Below, one piece after another: positions 42,201 to 50,614 of a DNA stretch of 64,000 bases (positions are counted from its first letter, which is position 1; the number at the start of each line of letters is the position of its first letter). Below the pieces are notes generated by a model. It saw only the letters and a list, made by a program, of their open reading frames with translations, had not been told where the DNA came from and made no database searches. The translations under genes were made by a program, and so were the position numbers. Source of the stretch: Emticicia aquatilis (lineage in GTDB: Bacteria > Bacteroidota > Bacteroidia > Cytophagales > Spirosomataceae); assembly GCF_014644295.1 (NCBI RefSeq), contig NZ_BMKK01000006.1:186001-250000 (forward strand). Reading direction: 5' to 3'.

Positions 42201-42219
42201 GACATTTTACACTTTCTGA

Positions 42220-42240
42220 GGGCAAGTTAGAAACTTGCTC
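42220..42240. repeat. Hairpin between psd and yraN
   Basis: GGGCAAGT-TAGAA-ACTTGCTC, an 8-bp stem with one G-U pair, immediately before the yraN start (42248). No T-tract, so transcription into yraN can continue. Confidence 0.5.
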
Positions 42241-42247
42241 TACAACA

Positions 42248-42598
42248 ATGGCAGAACACAACGAAACGGGCAATAAGGCCGAAGCTATGGCGGCCAAATT
42301 CTTGGAAAAGAAAGGTTACGAGATTCTCGACCAAAACTACACGCATGGAAAAGGCGAAATAGATATTGTGGTTCTGAAAGATGGCTGGTTAGTTTTTGTA
42401 GAAGTTCGGGCGAGGTCAGAAGTTGCTCATGGCTTTCCCGAACAAACTATCTCGAAAAACAAAGCCAGTCTTATTATTAAAACTGCCGAAAACTACATTT
42501 ATGAGCATGATTGGCACGGAAACGTTCGTTTCGACATCATTGCTATAACCGTGGGCGAGAAATTTGAAATTATGCACTTTGAAGATGCGTTTTTCTAA
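42248..42598 (+). CDS. yraN: YraN/UPF0102 family nuclease-fold protein
   Basis: 116 residues, restriction-endonuclease-like fold. Signatures: GNKAEAMAAKFLEKKGYEIL, YTHGKGEIDIVVLKDGWLVF, VEVRARSEVAHGF, and the C-terminal VRFDIIAIT. The GEIDIVV...VEVR pattern matches the Asp/Glu nuclease core of the family; the biological role of UPF0102 is unknown. It follows psd closely and precedes the shared upstream element of the TonB receptor. Confidence 0.9.
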   Translation: MAEHNETGNKAEAMAAKFLEKKGYEILDQNYTHGKGEIDIVVLKDGWLVFVEVRARSEVAHGFPEQTISKNKASLIIKTAENYIYEHDWHGNVRFDIIAITVGEKFEIMHFEDAFF

Positions 42599-42628
42599 AT
42601 TTTGATTTATTTCACTCCATTATCTGCT

Positions 42629-42698
42629 AAGTTTATTCTTCAAAAACAGGCGTTTGTCTGAAAACGCTAATCTAAGGAGGTTTTCAAAAATAAATTTG
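42629..42698 (+). promoter_or_regulatory. Shared operator block plus -7 box (TAAATTTG), TonB receptor copy
   Basis: A block beginning AAGTTTATTCTTCAAAAACA at 42629 is nearly identical to that at 44919. The TAAATTTG box (42691-42698) follows the CAAAAACA point by exactly 50 bp. The same geometry occurs before the gene at 45040, so both may bind the same regulator, possibly the LytTR protein encoded at 47807. Confidence 0.7.
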
Positions 42699-42720
42699 TG
42701 TCATCAAAAAACACAAATCA

Positions 42721-44895
42721 ATGAAAAAGCTATTACCTCTCTTTTTATTCCAACTCTTATTACTTTCAACGCTTTTTGCCCAAACAACCATCAAAGGCAA
42801 AGTAACCGACCGCAAAGGAGAAGCCCTGCCGAGTGCCAATGTTTTCGTAAAAGGCAGCTACGATGGTGCAACCAGCGATTTAGATGGCAATTTCACGTTC
42901 AAAACTTCTCAGAAAGACACCGCAACGATTTCGGCAAGTTTTGTGGGCTACGAGCCTTTCGAGCAAAAAATAAAACTGGATAAACCAATCGTAGAAGTAA
43001 GCATCAAGTTAGAAGAAGCCATGAATGTGCTGAATACCGTCACGATTACGGCAGGAACTTTCGAGGCCTCAGATAGCAAAAAAATGGTTATGCTAAAACC
43101 GCTCGATATTGTAACAACCGCAGGTGGTGGAGCAGATATTACGGCCGTAATGCAGCTTTTGCCAGGTTCGCAACGAGTGGGCGAGCAAGAAGGGCTTTTT
43201 GTGCGTGGAGGTTCGGCCAGCGAAACAAAAACCGTGATTGATGGCATGATTGTGCAGAATCCGTTTTTTAGTAGTACGCCCGATGTGCCACAACGTGGAC
43301 GATTCACGCCTTTTATGTTTAAAGGAACCGCTTTTAGCACGGGTGGGTATTCGGCACAATATGGTCAGGCTCTTTCGTCGGTGCTTTTATTGCAAACCAA
43401 AGACAAAACCGATAATGCCAGCGGTTGGAATCTGAATGCCAATATGGCGGGTATCGGAGCAACTTACACGCATAAAGGCAGTGTTTCGGGGTCAGTTTAT
43501 TACAGCAATCTTTCTCCTTACTTCAATCTGATTCAGTCGAATATCATTTTTGATAAAATGCCGCAAGGTTTTAGCACTTCGCTAACGGTCAATGAAAATC
43601 TGACTAAAAATAGTTCGTTGAAAATCTACGGAACTTATACCGATAATCAATCTACGATTTTGTTTCCATCTTATGAGGAAGTTGGCACAAAGTATAGATT
43701 TGACCTGAAAAATCGCAATGTTTTCACGAATGGAAGCTATCAAGTAAATTTTGATGAAGGACGTTGGATTTTACAAACTGGACTTTCGTACAGCCATAAT
43801 ACTGATAAATTAACAATCGGAGGCAACGCAGGCGACCGCCTCGATGAGCGTACACAGGTGCGAGCAGTAATGACTCGCCTATTTGGAAGGAATAATGCCA
43901 GTTCGGTTCTGTTTGGCACAGAGTTTCACGCCATAAAAGTCGGAAATGTTTATAATCAGTATGATTTTAGGTTGAATGAAAATTATGGAACGGCTTTCGT
44001 AGAAACTGAACTCTACATCACACCAAAATTGGCAGGAAGATTTGGTTTACGAAGCGAATACACGAACGTGATAGATAAAGCCAATATTGCTCCTCGAATC
44101 TCTTTGGCCTACAAAACGGGTCAATATAGTCAAGTTTCTTTGGCGGCGGGGCAGTTTTATCAAACTCCAGAGAAAAACTATCTTTACCTCAATCAAAACT
44201 TAGATTTTGAGTTGGCTAATCACTTGATTCTGAATTATCAAATCATCAAAAACGACCGTACATTTCGAGTTGAGGCTTTTAGAAAAGATTATAAAGATTT
44301 AGTACGAGAATACACAACTTTCTACGACCCAAACCCATATCGTTTCCCGATTGGAAAAACCGATAATAGCGGGTTCGGCTACGCTCAAGGCTTCGATGGA
44401 TTTTTTCGAGACAAGAAAAGCATCAAAAATGGAGATTTTTGGTTCACTTATTCTTTCTTGGATACCAAACGCTTATTCAGAAATTATCAGCAAGAAGCTA
44501 CGCCAACTTTTGCTTCAAAACACAATTTTAGCGTGGTTTATAAACAATTTCTTGAAAAAATCAGCACAAACGTTGGTGTAACATTCACGCATACAAGCGG
44601 GCGACCAAACTATGATTTTGCTACCACGTCGTTTTTGCCAATTTATATGAAACCGTATCAAAACGTGAGCCTTTCGGCGAGTTATATAAAAGTGATTAAA
44701 GGCAATTTTGTGGTATTTTATGCGTCATTGGATAATATTTTTGCTCGAAAAAATGTGTTTGGCTACCGTTATTCGGCCGATGGCAAACAACGTTTTGAAG
44801 TAACTCCACCAGTTTACAGAACATTCTTTTTGGGAATTTCGATGAATCTTTCAAAACAACTCAGTAAACCAAAAGAAGCTGATTTAGAAAATTGA
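42721..44895 (+). CDS. TonB-dependent outer-membrane receptor with CarboxypepD_reg-like N-terminus
   Basis: 724 residues with a Sec signal peptide (MKKLLPLFLFQLLLLSTLFA-QT). A CarboxypepD_reg-like domain comes first (TTIKGKVTDRKGEALPSANV, FVKGSYDGATSDLDGNFTF), then a plug (GLFVRGGSASETKTVIDGMI, TGGYSAQYGQALSSVLLLQT) and a 22-strand-type barrel to the C-terminal FLGISMNLS. No SusD gene follows, so it is not a full Sus pair; the substrate could be a peptide, metal chelate or cofactor. It is the first gene of the receptor-TPR-kinase-regulator cluster. Confidence 0.88.
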   Translation: MKKLLPLFLFQLLLLSTLFAQTTIKGKVTDRKGEALPSANVFVKGSYDGATSDLDGNFTFKTSQKDTATISASFVGYEPFEQKIKLDKPIVEVSIKLEEAMNVLNTVTITAGTFEASDSKKMVMLKPLDIVTTAGGGADITAVMQLLPGSQRVGEQEGLFVRGGSASETKTVIDGMIVQNPFFSSTPDVPQRGRFTPFMFKGTAFSTGGYSAQYGQALSSVLLLQTKDKTDNASGWNLNANMAGIGATYTHKGSVSGSVYYSNLSPYFNLIQSNIIFDKMPQGFSTSLTVNENLTKNSSLKIYGTYTDNQSTILFPSYEEVGTKYRFDLKNRNVFTNGSYQVNFDEGRWILQTGLSYSHNTDKLTIGGNAGDRLDERTQVRAVMTRLFGRNNASSVLFGTEFHAIKVGNVYNQYDFRLNENYGTAFVETELYITPKLAGRFGLRSEYTNVIDKANIAPRISLAYKTGQYSQVSLAAGQFYQTPEKNYLYLNQNLDFELANHLILNYQIIKNDRTFRVEAFRKDYKDLVREYTTFYDPNPYRFPIGKTDNSGFGYAQGFDGFFRDKKSIKNGDFWFTYSFLDTKRLFRNYQQEATPTFASKHNFSVVYKQFLEKISTNVGVTFTHTSGRPNYDFATTSFLPIYMKPYQNVSLSASYIKVIKGNFVVFYASLDNIFARKNVFGYRYSADGKQRFEVTPPVYRTFFLGISMNLSKQLSKPKEADLEN

Positions 44896-44918
44896 TAGTT
44901 TTCACTCTTCCAAAAACG

Positions 44919-44988
44919 AAGTTTACTCCTCAAAAACAAGCATTCGTCAGAAATCAGTATTTCAGCAATAAAAGTCCACATAACTTTG
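44919..44988 (+). promoter_or_regulatory. Shared operator block plus -7 box (TAACTTTG), TPR-like gene copy
   Basis: AAGTTTACTCCTCAAAAACA at 44919 pairs with the block at 42629 (most positions identical over about 40 bp). TAACTTTG (44981-44988) lies exactly 50 bp after the CAAAAACA start. A further CAAAAAC at 44911, 20 bp upstream, gives a tandem-like arrangement. It shows that the true start of the next gene is ATG 45040, not the TTG at 44986 inside this box. Confidence 0.7.
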
Positions 44989-45039
44989 AGTCAACAAATC
45001 AGAAAAGCTATTTTTTTAACATTCAAACAATCAATCAAA

Positions 45040-45678
45040 ATGAAACGTATCTTATTTGTAATCAGCCTATTAACATTGGTAATTACCGAAACTTTTGCTC
45101 AAAACCCTGCCTACATTTCAGCAATGGAAAAAGCTGTCGGTTTGCTCAGCGAATTTGAAAACACTGAGAATAACAAGCAAGCCGTTAGCCAATTAGAACG
45201 CATCGCTGCTGCCGAACCCAAAGAATGGTTGCCAAATTATTGGGCGGCTTATGGCTTAGTAAACTTAAATTATGCCGAAACCGATGCCGATAAAAAAGAC
45301 ATCATTTTAGAAAAAGCCGAAAAATTTGCCGCAGCAGCCGAAAAGCTTCAACCCAACAACGACGAAATAGAAGTGCTTAAAGCCTACATTGCCAGTGCAA
45401 GAATGGCGGTTTCGCCACAAGACCGTTGGCAAAAATATGGTGGAATCGTAGGAACGGCTTTACAAAACGCAGCTAAGTTAAACCCTGAAAATCCAAGAGC
45501 GGCTTTATTGGCAGGACAAGGCGTCTTTTATACTCCAGAAGCTTTTGGTGGTGGAAAGAAAAAATCAGAGCCGATTTTACAAGATGCCATCAATAAATTT
45601 GCGAAATTCAAACCCGCATCGAGCATTGCACCAAACTGGGGCGAAAGAGTTGCTAAATGGATGCTTTCTCAGATATAA
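45040..45678 (+). CDS. Secreted helical-repeat (TPR-like) protein
   Basis: 212 residues from ATG 45040 (MKRILFVISLLTLVITETFA-QN, signal peptide). The mature protein is all-helical with TPR-like spacing: YISAMEKAVGLLSEFENTEN, VSQLERIAAAEPKEWLPNYW, EKAEKFAAAAEKLQPNNDEI, GTALQNAAKLNPENPRAALL. No catalytic motif is visible. It is followed 2 bp later by the beta-helix/LytS kinase gene and shares an upstream element with the TonB receptor, so it probably belongs to the same envelope-sensing unit. Confidence 0.75.
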   Translation: MKRILFVISLLTLVITETFAQNPAYISAMEKAVGLLSEFENTENNKQAVSQLERIAAAEPKEWLPNYWAAYGLVNLNYAETDADKKDIILEKAEKFAAAAEKLQPNNDEIEVLKAYIASARMAVSPQDRWQKYGGIVGTALQNAAKLNPENPRAALLAGQGVFYTPEAFGGGKKKSEPILQDAINKFAKFKPASSIAPNWGERVAKWMLSQI

Positions 45679-45680
45679 AA

Positions 45681-47810
45681 ATGAACTCATTTGCAACACA
45701 CATTAAAGAAATCAACGTTGAAGGCATAAAAAACCTTCAACTGTTGACTTTCGCTGGTGACATCGAACTCATCGGAACAGAGGAAAATATCATAAAAATA
45801 GAAATTTTTGCCTCTGTCAGAAGTTGGATGACATTATTTCTGAATAGTGAAAGATTAGATTCGATTGATTCAGAAATTAACCCTGTAAGCATCGAAACAA
45901 TCGGTGAGACACTCCATATTCTCTCAAAACCCAATTATTTTCACCCATATAACTGGATTAATTTTCAGAAAACTTCTTTCCGAATTTCATTACCAAAGCA
46001 CATTTTGGCAAATACTAAGACTTACGGAGGAAATATTTACTTAAAAAATCTCGACTCCAATCATATTTTCACGACTTGGGGTGGAAAAATACTGATTAAC
46101 GACTCTAAAGGTATTTTTCGAGGTAAAACAATGGGAGGAAACTTAGAAATCAATAATTGCGATGCCAATATTGATGCTAAAACTTGGGGTGGAAAAGTGC
46201 TTTTATCTGAAAACGACGGCGATATGGTTGTAAAAACCCTCGGCGGGAATATTCAGATAAAAAACCAAAAAGGGAAAGTTCATGCCAGTACGTCGGGCGG
46301 GAATATTTTGGGCGAAGGATTGAAAGGAGAACTTCAATGCTCAACTTGGGGCGGAAACATAAAACTTTACGGTATCGAAGGCGATATTGGAGCAAACACC
46401 AAAGGCGGCAATATAGAGGCCGAAGTAAAAGCTGTCAATAAGTATATTTGGCTCGATACGGCAGGCGGAAATATCAGCGTAGCATTACCTCTGCAACAAT
46501 CGCTTGACTTAGATATTTCCAGCTCAAAAGTTACAGTCCCACTACTTTCAAATTTTGAGGGTTTTAAAACCCAAGACCAACTCGTAGGGAAACTCAATGG
46601 CGGTGGACCAAAAGTTTTGGTAAAAGGAACGGGTGGAAATATCAAAATTTTACCCGAATTACAAAAATTCGATAAGGTAAAAGATAGTTTTATCAAACGC
46701 CAAAGCCCAAGTATTGACACAAATTATGTGGCACTCAGCTTCGGCAACTTCATTTTGGGTTTATTTTTCTGTTTATTACTTACTTACGGCCTAAGTAGTA
46801 TTGTGTATTTTACGTTTCAGAATATCGACACGAAAATAAACCCTCAGAACGCTTTAACTAACATCGAAAAAATTGTTTTCCTATCAAATATTGCTAACGG
46901 ATTGAGTTCACACGGGGCTGTTACAACGTTTATTCAGTTATTGGATAAGAGAATTTACCAAAATTGGCTTAAATACCTTATTATCATTGCTTTTACGCTC
47001 ATTTTGATTGAATTTTCTCAGATTTTATTAGGTATTTTTTCATTGAGTTATGCCGATTTAGTTGCTTACAACCGAGATTTTAAAACTCCCGATGGCACAT
47101 TCAATGTAAATCGAATTTATTCGTTGATTCCGCTGATTGTCAGTTGTTCTTATTTCTATTACTGGCAACATACTCGACAAATCACACGAAAGATTTCGGA
47201 GCAGGAATATCAACTACTCAACCTCGAAAAACTCAAAACAACCGCCGAACTTGGGGCTTTGCAGGCACGTATAAATCCACATTTTTTATATAATTCACTC
47301 AACAGTATTGCAAGTTTGGTTCATTCCGACCCCGATAAGGCCGAAGAAATGACAATTTTATTATCGAAGTTTTTTAGATATACCACCGACCGTAACAACG
47401 AACATTTTTGTAGTGTCTCCGACGAACTTGAGGTAGTAAAAACCTATCTTTCAATCGAGCAAGTGCGTTTTGGTGACAGGCTAAAATTTTCAACCGAACT
47501 GGATAAAAGCCTTGAAGATTTTCAGATTCCGAGGTTTTTATTACAACCTTTGGTCGAAAATGCTATCAAACACGGTATAGCGAAGGTTTCGGGCGAAGGA
47601 AAAATTGAAGTAAAAATCTACCAAAAAGACGAATCAATTATTCTTTCGGTACATGATTCTGGAAAACCCTTTCCAGAAGAAATGGCTTCAGGCTACGGAC
47701 TCCGCAGTATCAACGAAAAACTCAGATTAATTTACGGCAAAAATGCTCATCTGGAAATTCAGAATGATAAAACATATAAGGCGGTAATAATTACGATAAA
47801 GAAAAAATGA
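45681..47810 (+). CDS. Fusion: beta-helix (DUF4097/GIN-like) extracytosolic domain plus LytS-type histidine kinase
   Basis: About 709 residues from ATG 45681 (MNSFATHIKEINVEGIKNLQ), 2 bp after the previous stop; ATG 45657 is an alternative. There is no classical signal peptide. The first ~330 residues hold at least eight G-G-N/K-I turns about 20 residues apart (TYGGNIYLKN, TWGGKILIND, TMGGNLEINN, TWGGKVLLSE, TLGGNIQIKN, TSGGNILGEG, TWGGNIKLYG, TKGGNIEAEV), a right-handed-helix or DUF4097-like repeat. Several membrane helices follow (about 355-490), then a LytS/YehU kinase: ARINPHFLYNSLNSIASLVH, PRFLLQPLVENAIKHGIA, GYGLRSINEKL. It should phosphorylate the regulator encoded next. Confidence 0.82.
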   Translation: MNSFATHIKEINVEGIKNLQLLTFAGDIELIGTEENIIKIEIFASVRSWMTLFLNSERLDSIDSEINPVSIETIGETLHILSKPNYFHPYNWINFQKTSFRISLPKHILANTKTYGGNIYLKNLDSNHIFTTWGGKILINDSKGIFRGKTMGGNLEINNCDANIDAKTWGGKVLLSENDGDMVVKTLGGNIQIKNQKGKVHASTSGGNILGEGLKGELQCSTWGGNIKLYGIEGDIGANTKGGNIEAEVKAVNKYIWLDTAGGNISVALPLQQSLDLDISSSKVTVPLLSNFEGFKTQDQLVGKLNGGGPKVLVKGTGGNIKILPELQKFDKVKDSFIKRQSPSIDTNYVALSFGNFILGLFFCLLLTYGLSSIVYFTFQNIDTKINPQNALTNIEKIVFLSNIANGLSSHGAVTTFIQLLDKRIYQNWLKYLIIIAFTLILIEFSQILLGIFSLSYADLVAYNRDFKTPDGTFNVNRIYSLIPLIVSCSYFYYWQHTRQITRKISEQEYQLLNLEKLKTTAELGALQARINPHFLYNSLNSIASLVHSDPDKAEEMTILLSKFFRYTTDRNNEHFCSVSDELEVVKTYLSIEQVRFGDRLKFSTELDKSLEDFQIPRFLLQPLVENAIKHGIAKVSGEGKIEVKIYQKDESIILSVHDSGKPFPEEMASGYGLRSINEKLRLIYGKNAHLEIQNDKTYKAVIITIKKK

Positions 47811-48559
47811 AAACTATACTCATCGACGACGAACCGCTGGCAATCGGACGGTTAAAAAGACTTTTGGGCAAATTTGAAGATTTTGAAATAATTGCCGAAG
47901 CAAAAAACGGACACGAAGGACTCGAAAAGATAACTTCTCTCAAACCCGATGTGATTTTTTTGGACATCGAAATGCCTGAAATGACTGGTTTTGAAATGCT
48001 TGCTCAGCTTGATTTTATGCCTTTAGTGGTTTTTGCAACTGCTTACGACCAATATGCCATTAGAGCGTTTGAAGAAAATTCGATTGATTATCTATTGAAA
48101 CCAATTGAAACTGAACGCTTAGAAAAGACCGTTGAAAAACTGCGTAAATTAAAGTCAAACACGAGCGATAGCTCCATGAATAATAGTCTTTTACAGTTAA
48201 TTGAGCAATTCAAGCCTAAGAAAGACATTCATTCAATTTCGGTGAAATCGGGCGAGAAGATTTTGTTTATTCCACTAACAGAAATCAGCTTTTTTGAAGC
48301 CGAAGACAAATACGTTTTCTTGAATACGACCGACGGAAAGCAATATTTGACCAATTATACAATAGCTTCATTGGAAGAAAAACTACCCGAAAATTTCACG
48401 AGAGTTAGTCGCTCATCAATTATTAACTCTCTGCTAATCAAAGAGTTGCAGAAATATTTTAGCGGAAAATATTTGGTAATTATGCGAGATACAAAAGCTT
48501 CAAAAATAGAAACTGGCTCAGCTTATGGAGAAAATTTGAAGAAGTTGATGGAGATTTAA
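47807..48559 (+). CDS. LytTR-family response regulator
   Basis: 250 residues. N-terminal receiver: MKTILIDDEPLAIGRLKRLL (DD pair), phospho-acceptor Asp in KPDVIFLDIEMPEMTG, conserved Thr/Ala in VVFATAYDQYAIRAF and Lys in IDYLLKPIETERL. The C-terminal LytTR DNA-binding domain starts near SISVKSGEKILFIPLTEISF and includes FTRVSRSSIINSLLIKELQK. It overlaps the kinase by an ATGA junction, so the pair is translationally coupled. LytTR proteins bind tandem direct repeats; the shared 50-bp-spaced operator blocks upstream of 42721 and 45040 are the best candidate targets. Confidence 0.93.
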   Translation: MKTILIDDEPLAIGRLKRLLGKFEDFEIIAEAKNGHEGLEKITSLKPDVIFLDIEMPEMTGFEMLAQLDFMPLVVFATAYDQYAIRAFEENSIDYLLKPIETERLEKTVEKLRKLKSNTSDSSMNNSLLQLIEQFKPKKDIHSISVKSGEKILFIPLTEISFFEAEDKYVFLNTTDGKQYLTNYTIASLEEKLPENFTRVSRSSIINSLLIKELQKYFSGKYLVIMRDTKASKIETGSAYGENLKKLMEI

Positions 48560-48644
48560 TTTAGACAAGAGATATTAGACAAAGGACAAGAGAAAAAAGT
48601 AAAAATAGTTTACTCTATCTCATGTCTTTTGTCTCTTGTCTAAA
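48560..48644. terminator. Bidirectional hairpin with 7-nt repeats after the LytTR gene
   Basis: Perfect 13-bp arms TTTAGACAAGAGA (48560-48572) and TCTCTTGTCTAAA (48632-48644). The left side shows heptamers AGACAAG, AGATATT, AGACAAA, GGACAAG. It separates the convergent LytTR and FrnE-like genes. Confidence 0.7.
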
Positions 48645-48652
48645 ATCTATAA

Positions 48653-49348
48653 TCAACAATTCTTCCCATCCACATCGCAAACCTCGCCAACAGCTTCAAC
48701 TGGTGGCATTTCGGCAGCAACTTTATTTAATGTATCCAAAAATACGCTCGTCGGTTGAGCTCCACTGATGGCGTATTTATTATTCAAGATGAAAAATGGT
48801 ACACCAGAAACACCTAAATTCTGAAAATGCTTGATTTCCTGCGTAACGTGATAAGTGATTTCTTCATTAGCCAAAATGCCTTCAGTTTTTTCACGATTCC
48901 AGCCAAAATCTTCCATGAAAGCAATGAGTTGCTCTTTCTCAGAAAAATCAATACCGTCTGTAAAATATGCTTTGAAGAACTTTTCTTCTAACTCAATTTG
49001 AGTTCCTTCTTCACGGGCAATGTGTAGCATTTTATGTAAAGGAATGGTATTGATGGCTTTAGGCATTTTATCAAAATCAAACTTGATGCCTGCTTGCTCG
49101 CCCACTCCTACCACACGCTGAAACATTGGCTCGATACGCTCTTTACTGCCAAACTTATTGAGGAAGTATTCTTCTTTATCAAGCCCTTCGGCTGGAATCG
49201 TTGGGTCAAGTTGGAAAGGATGCCAAGTAATCTCAACTGGCTGACTATCAAATCTTTCGAGGGCTTTTTCTAAATGTTTTTTTCCGATATAACACCACGG
49301 ACACGCCACATCAGATACTATATCTATTTGCAAAGGTTTGTTGCTCAT
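48653..49348 (-). CDS. FrnE-like DsbA-family oxidoreductase
   Basis: 231 residues without a signal peptide. The redox motif is CPWC in VSDVACPWCYIGKKHLE, followed by the helical insertion (about 40-165) typical of the FrnE/YwbO group, and the cis-Pro region GVSGVPFFILNNKYAISGAQ. It ends with a second Cys pair, VCDVDGKNC. It is probably a cytosolic thiol-disulfide isomerase or reductase; substrate unknown. Confidence 0.88.
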   Translation of the reverse strand: MSNKPLQIDIVSDVACPWCYIGKKHLEKALERFDSQPVEITWHPFQLDPTIPAEGLDKEEYFLNKFGSKERIEPMFQRVVGVGEQAGIKFDFDKMPKAINTIPLHKMLHIAREEGTQIELEEKFFKAYFTDGIDFSEKEQLIAFMEDFGWNREKTEGILANEEITYHVTQEIKHFQNLGVSGVPFFILNNKYAISGAQPTSVFLDTLNKVAAEMPPVEAVGEVCDVDGKNC

Positions 49349-49403
49349 TCTGTATAATTGTTTTTCAAATAAAACCTACGAAGCCAAAATTTGGTTCAAA
49401 AAA

Positions 49404-49427
49404 AGGGGTTCGATTAATCGAACCCCT
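49404..49427. terminator. Perfect 24-bp palindrome terminator before the FrnE-like gene
   Basis: AGGGGTTCGATT followed directly by its reverse complement AATCGAACCCCT, preceded by an A-tract on the plus strand (T-tract on the minus strand). It sits downstream of manC and probably ends its transcript. Confidence 0.75.
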
Positions 49428-49475
49428 CTATAAATATTTTGTAAACTCTTGACTAAAATCGTATTAGACGACTCT

Positions 49476-49503
49476 GTGGACTGTTGACCGCAAACTGTTG
49501 ACT
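49476..49503. repeat. Seven-nucleotide repeat array (GTGGACT/GTTGACC type)
   Basis: GTGGACT, GTTGACC, GCAAACT, GTTGACT in register, ending 2 bp before the manC stop (49505). Same family as 1574-1601. Confidence 0.65.
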
Positions 49504-49504
49504 A

Positions 49505-50572
49505 CTATACAAACTCTTTGCCTTTTGCACCAGCCGCTGCCACAAATTCTTTTACTTTTTGTTCGTCTTCTTTTTTGCAAATCATTAGTGCATTGTCAAA
49601 TTCTGCTACAATGTATCCATCCAAACCACTCACAACAACTAAGCGTTCTTTCGGCGTTTTTATGATGCTGTTTTTCGTATCATAGAGCATTACATTGGCA
49701 TCAATGGCATTTTCGTTTTCATCTTTATCGGATATTTCATAAAGCGATTTCCACGTACCCAAATCTGACCAGCCAATATCAGAAAGCACTACAAAAACAT
49801 TTTCGGCACGCTCCATAATACCGTTATCAATCGAAATGTTTTTGCATTGTGGATAAGCCCTATTCAATGCTTCGGCTTCTCTTTCGGTGTAATAATCAGC
49901 TTTAATTTCTTCAAAAGCTTCTGCCATTTCGGGTAAGAAGGCCTCAAAGCATTTCTTTATAGCATTCGCATTCCAAATAAAAATACCAGCGTTCCAAACA
50001 AACTCACCACTTTCTACAAATTTCTTTGCCCACTCTAAGTTTGGTTTTTCGGTAAAAGTAACTACACGCTTGATATCACCCTCTGACTCCGAAAACTGGA
50101 TATACCCATAACCAGTATCGGGACGGGTTGGATTTATACCAAGCGTAACTAATACATCATTTTTAGCTGAGAAGTGCAACGCAATGCTAATTCTTTTGCG
50201 GAATTCCTCTTCTTTCAAAATAATATGGTCAGCAGGAGCAACAACAATATTAGCATTCGGATTCTTCGACCCAATTTTATAACAAGCATACGCAATACAC
50301 GGAGCTGTGTTTCTACGGCTTGGTTCAAGTAAAATTTGGTCGTCACTTAAATACGGTAGTTGCTGCTTTGTTATATCATAATACTCTTTACTTGTAACAA
50401 TATATATATTTTCTTTAGGACAGATACCCTCGAAACGCTCTACCGTTTGTTGAATCATTGTTTTCCCAATACCCAGCACATCGTGAAATTGTTTTGGGTT
50501 TGTGCTTCGACTAAACGGCCAGAACCTTGTTCCGACACCTCCAGCCATAATAACTACGTAATTATCGTTCAT
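49505..50572 (-). CDS. manC: Mannose-1-phosphate guanylyltransferase
   Basis: 355 residues. Forms GDP-mannose from mannose-1-phosphate and GTP. Nucleotidyltransferase signatures: VIMAGGVGTRFWPFSRSTNP (GGxGTR), PKQF, then VAPADHIILKE, VTFTEKPNLEWAKKF, WNAGIFIWNANAIKK and SIDNGIMERAENVFVVLSDI. It lacks the cupin isomerase half of bifunctional ManC/AlgA enzymes, so it is single-function. GDP-mannose feeds glycan and GDP-fucose synthesis. Confidence 0.93.
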   Translation of the reverse strand: MNDNYVVIMAGGVGTRFWPFSRSTNPKQFHDVLGIGKTMIQQTVERFEGICPKENIYIVTSKEYYDITKQQLPYLSDDQILLEPSRRNTAPCIAYACYKIGSKNPNANIVVAPADHIILKEEEFRKRISIALHFSAKNDVLVTLGINPTRPDTGYGYIQFSESEGDIKRVVTFTEKPNLEWAKKFVESGEFVWNAGIFIWNANAIKKCFEAFLPEMAEAFEEIKADYYTEREAEALNRAYPQCKNISIDNGIMERAENVFVVLSDIGWSDLGTWKSLYEISDKDENENAIDANVMLYDTKNSIIKTPKERLVVVSGLDGYIVAEFDNALMICKKEDEQKVKEFVAAAGAKGKEFV

Positions 50573-50614
50573 TGATTAAAATGTATCTTTTACTGGCTTT
50601 TCGATACTTCTTTA

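Noticed and set aside
42674-42680. AAGGAGG as a Shine-Dalgarno site for the TonB receptor
   Set aside because: It is more than 40 bp before the start and upstream of the -7 box, so it is not in the messenger.
44986-45039. TTG at 44986 as start of the TPR-like gene
   Set aside because: It overlaps the TAACTTTG promoter box; the signal peptide begins at ATG 45040.
49849-49857. DnaA box inside manC
   Set aside because: A single 9-mer in a coding region is expected by chance in 64 kb.
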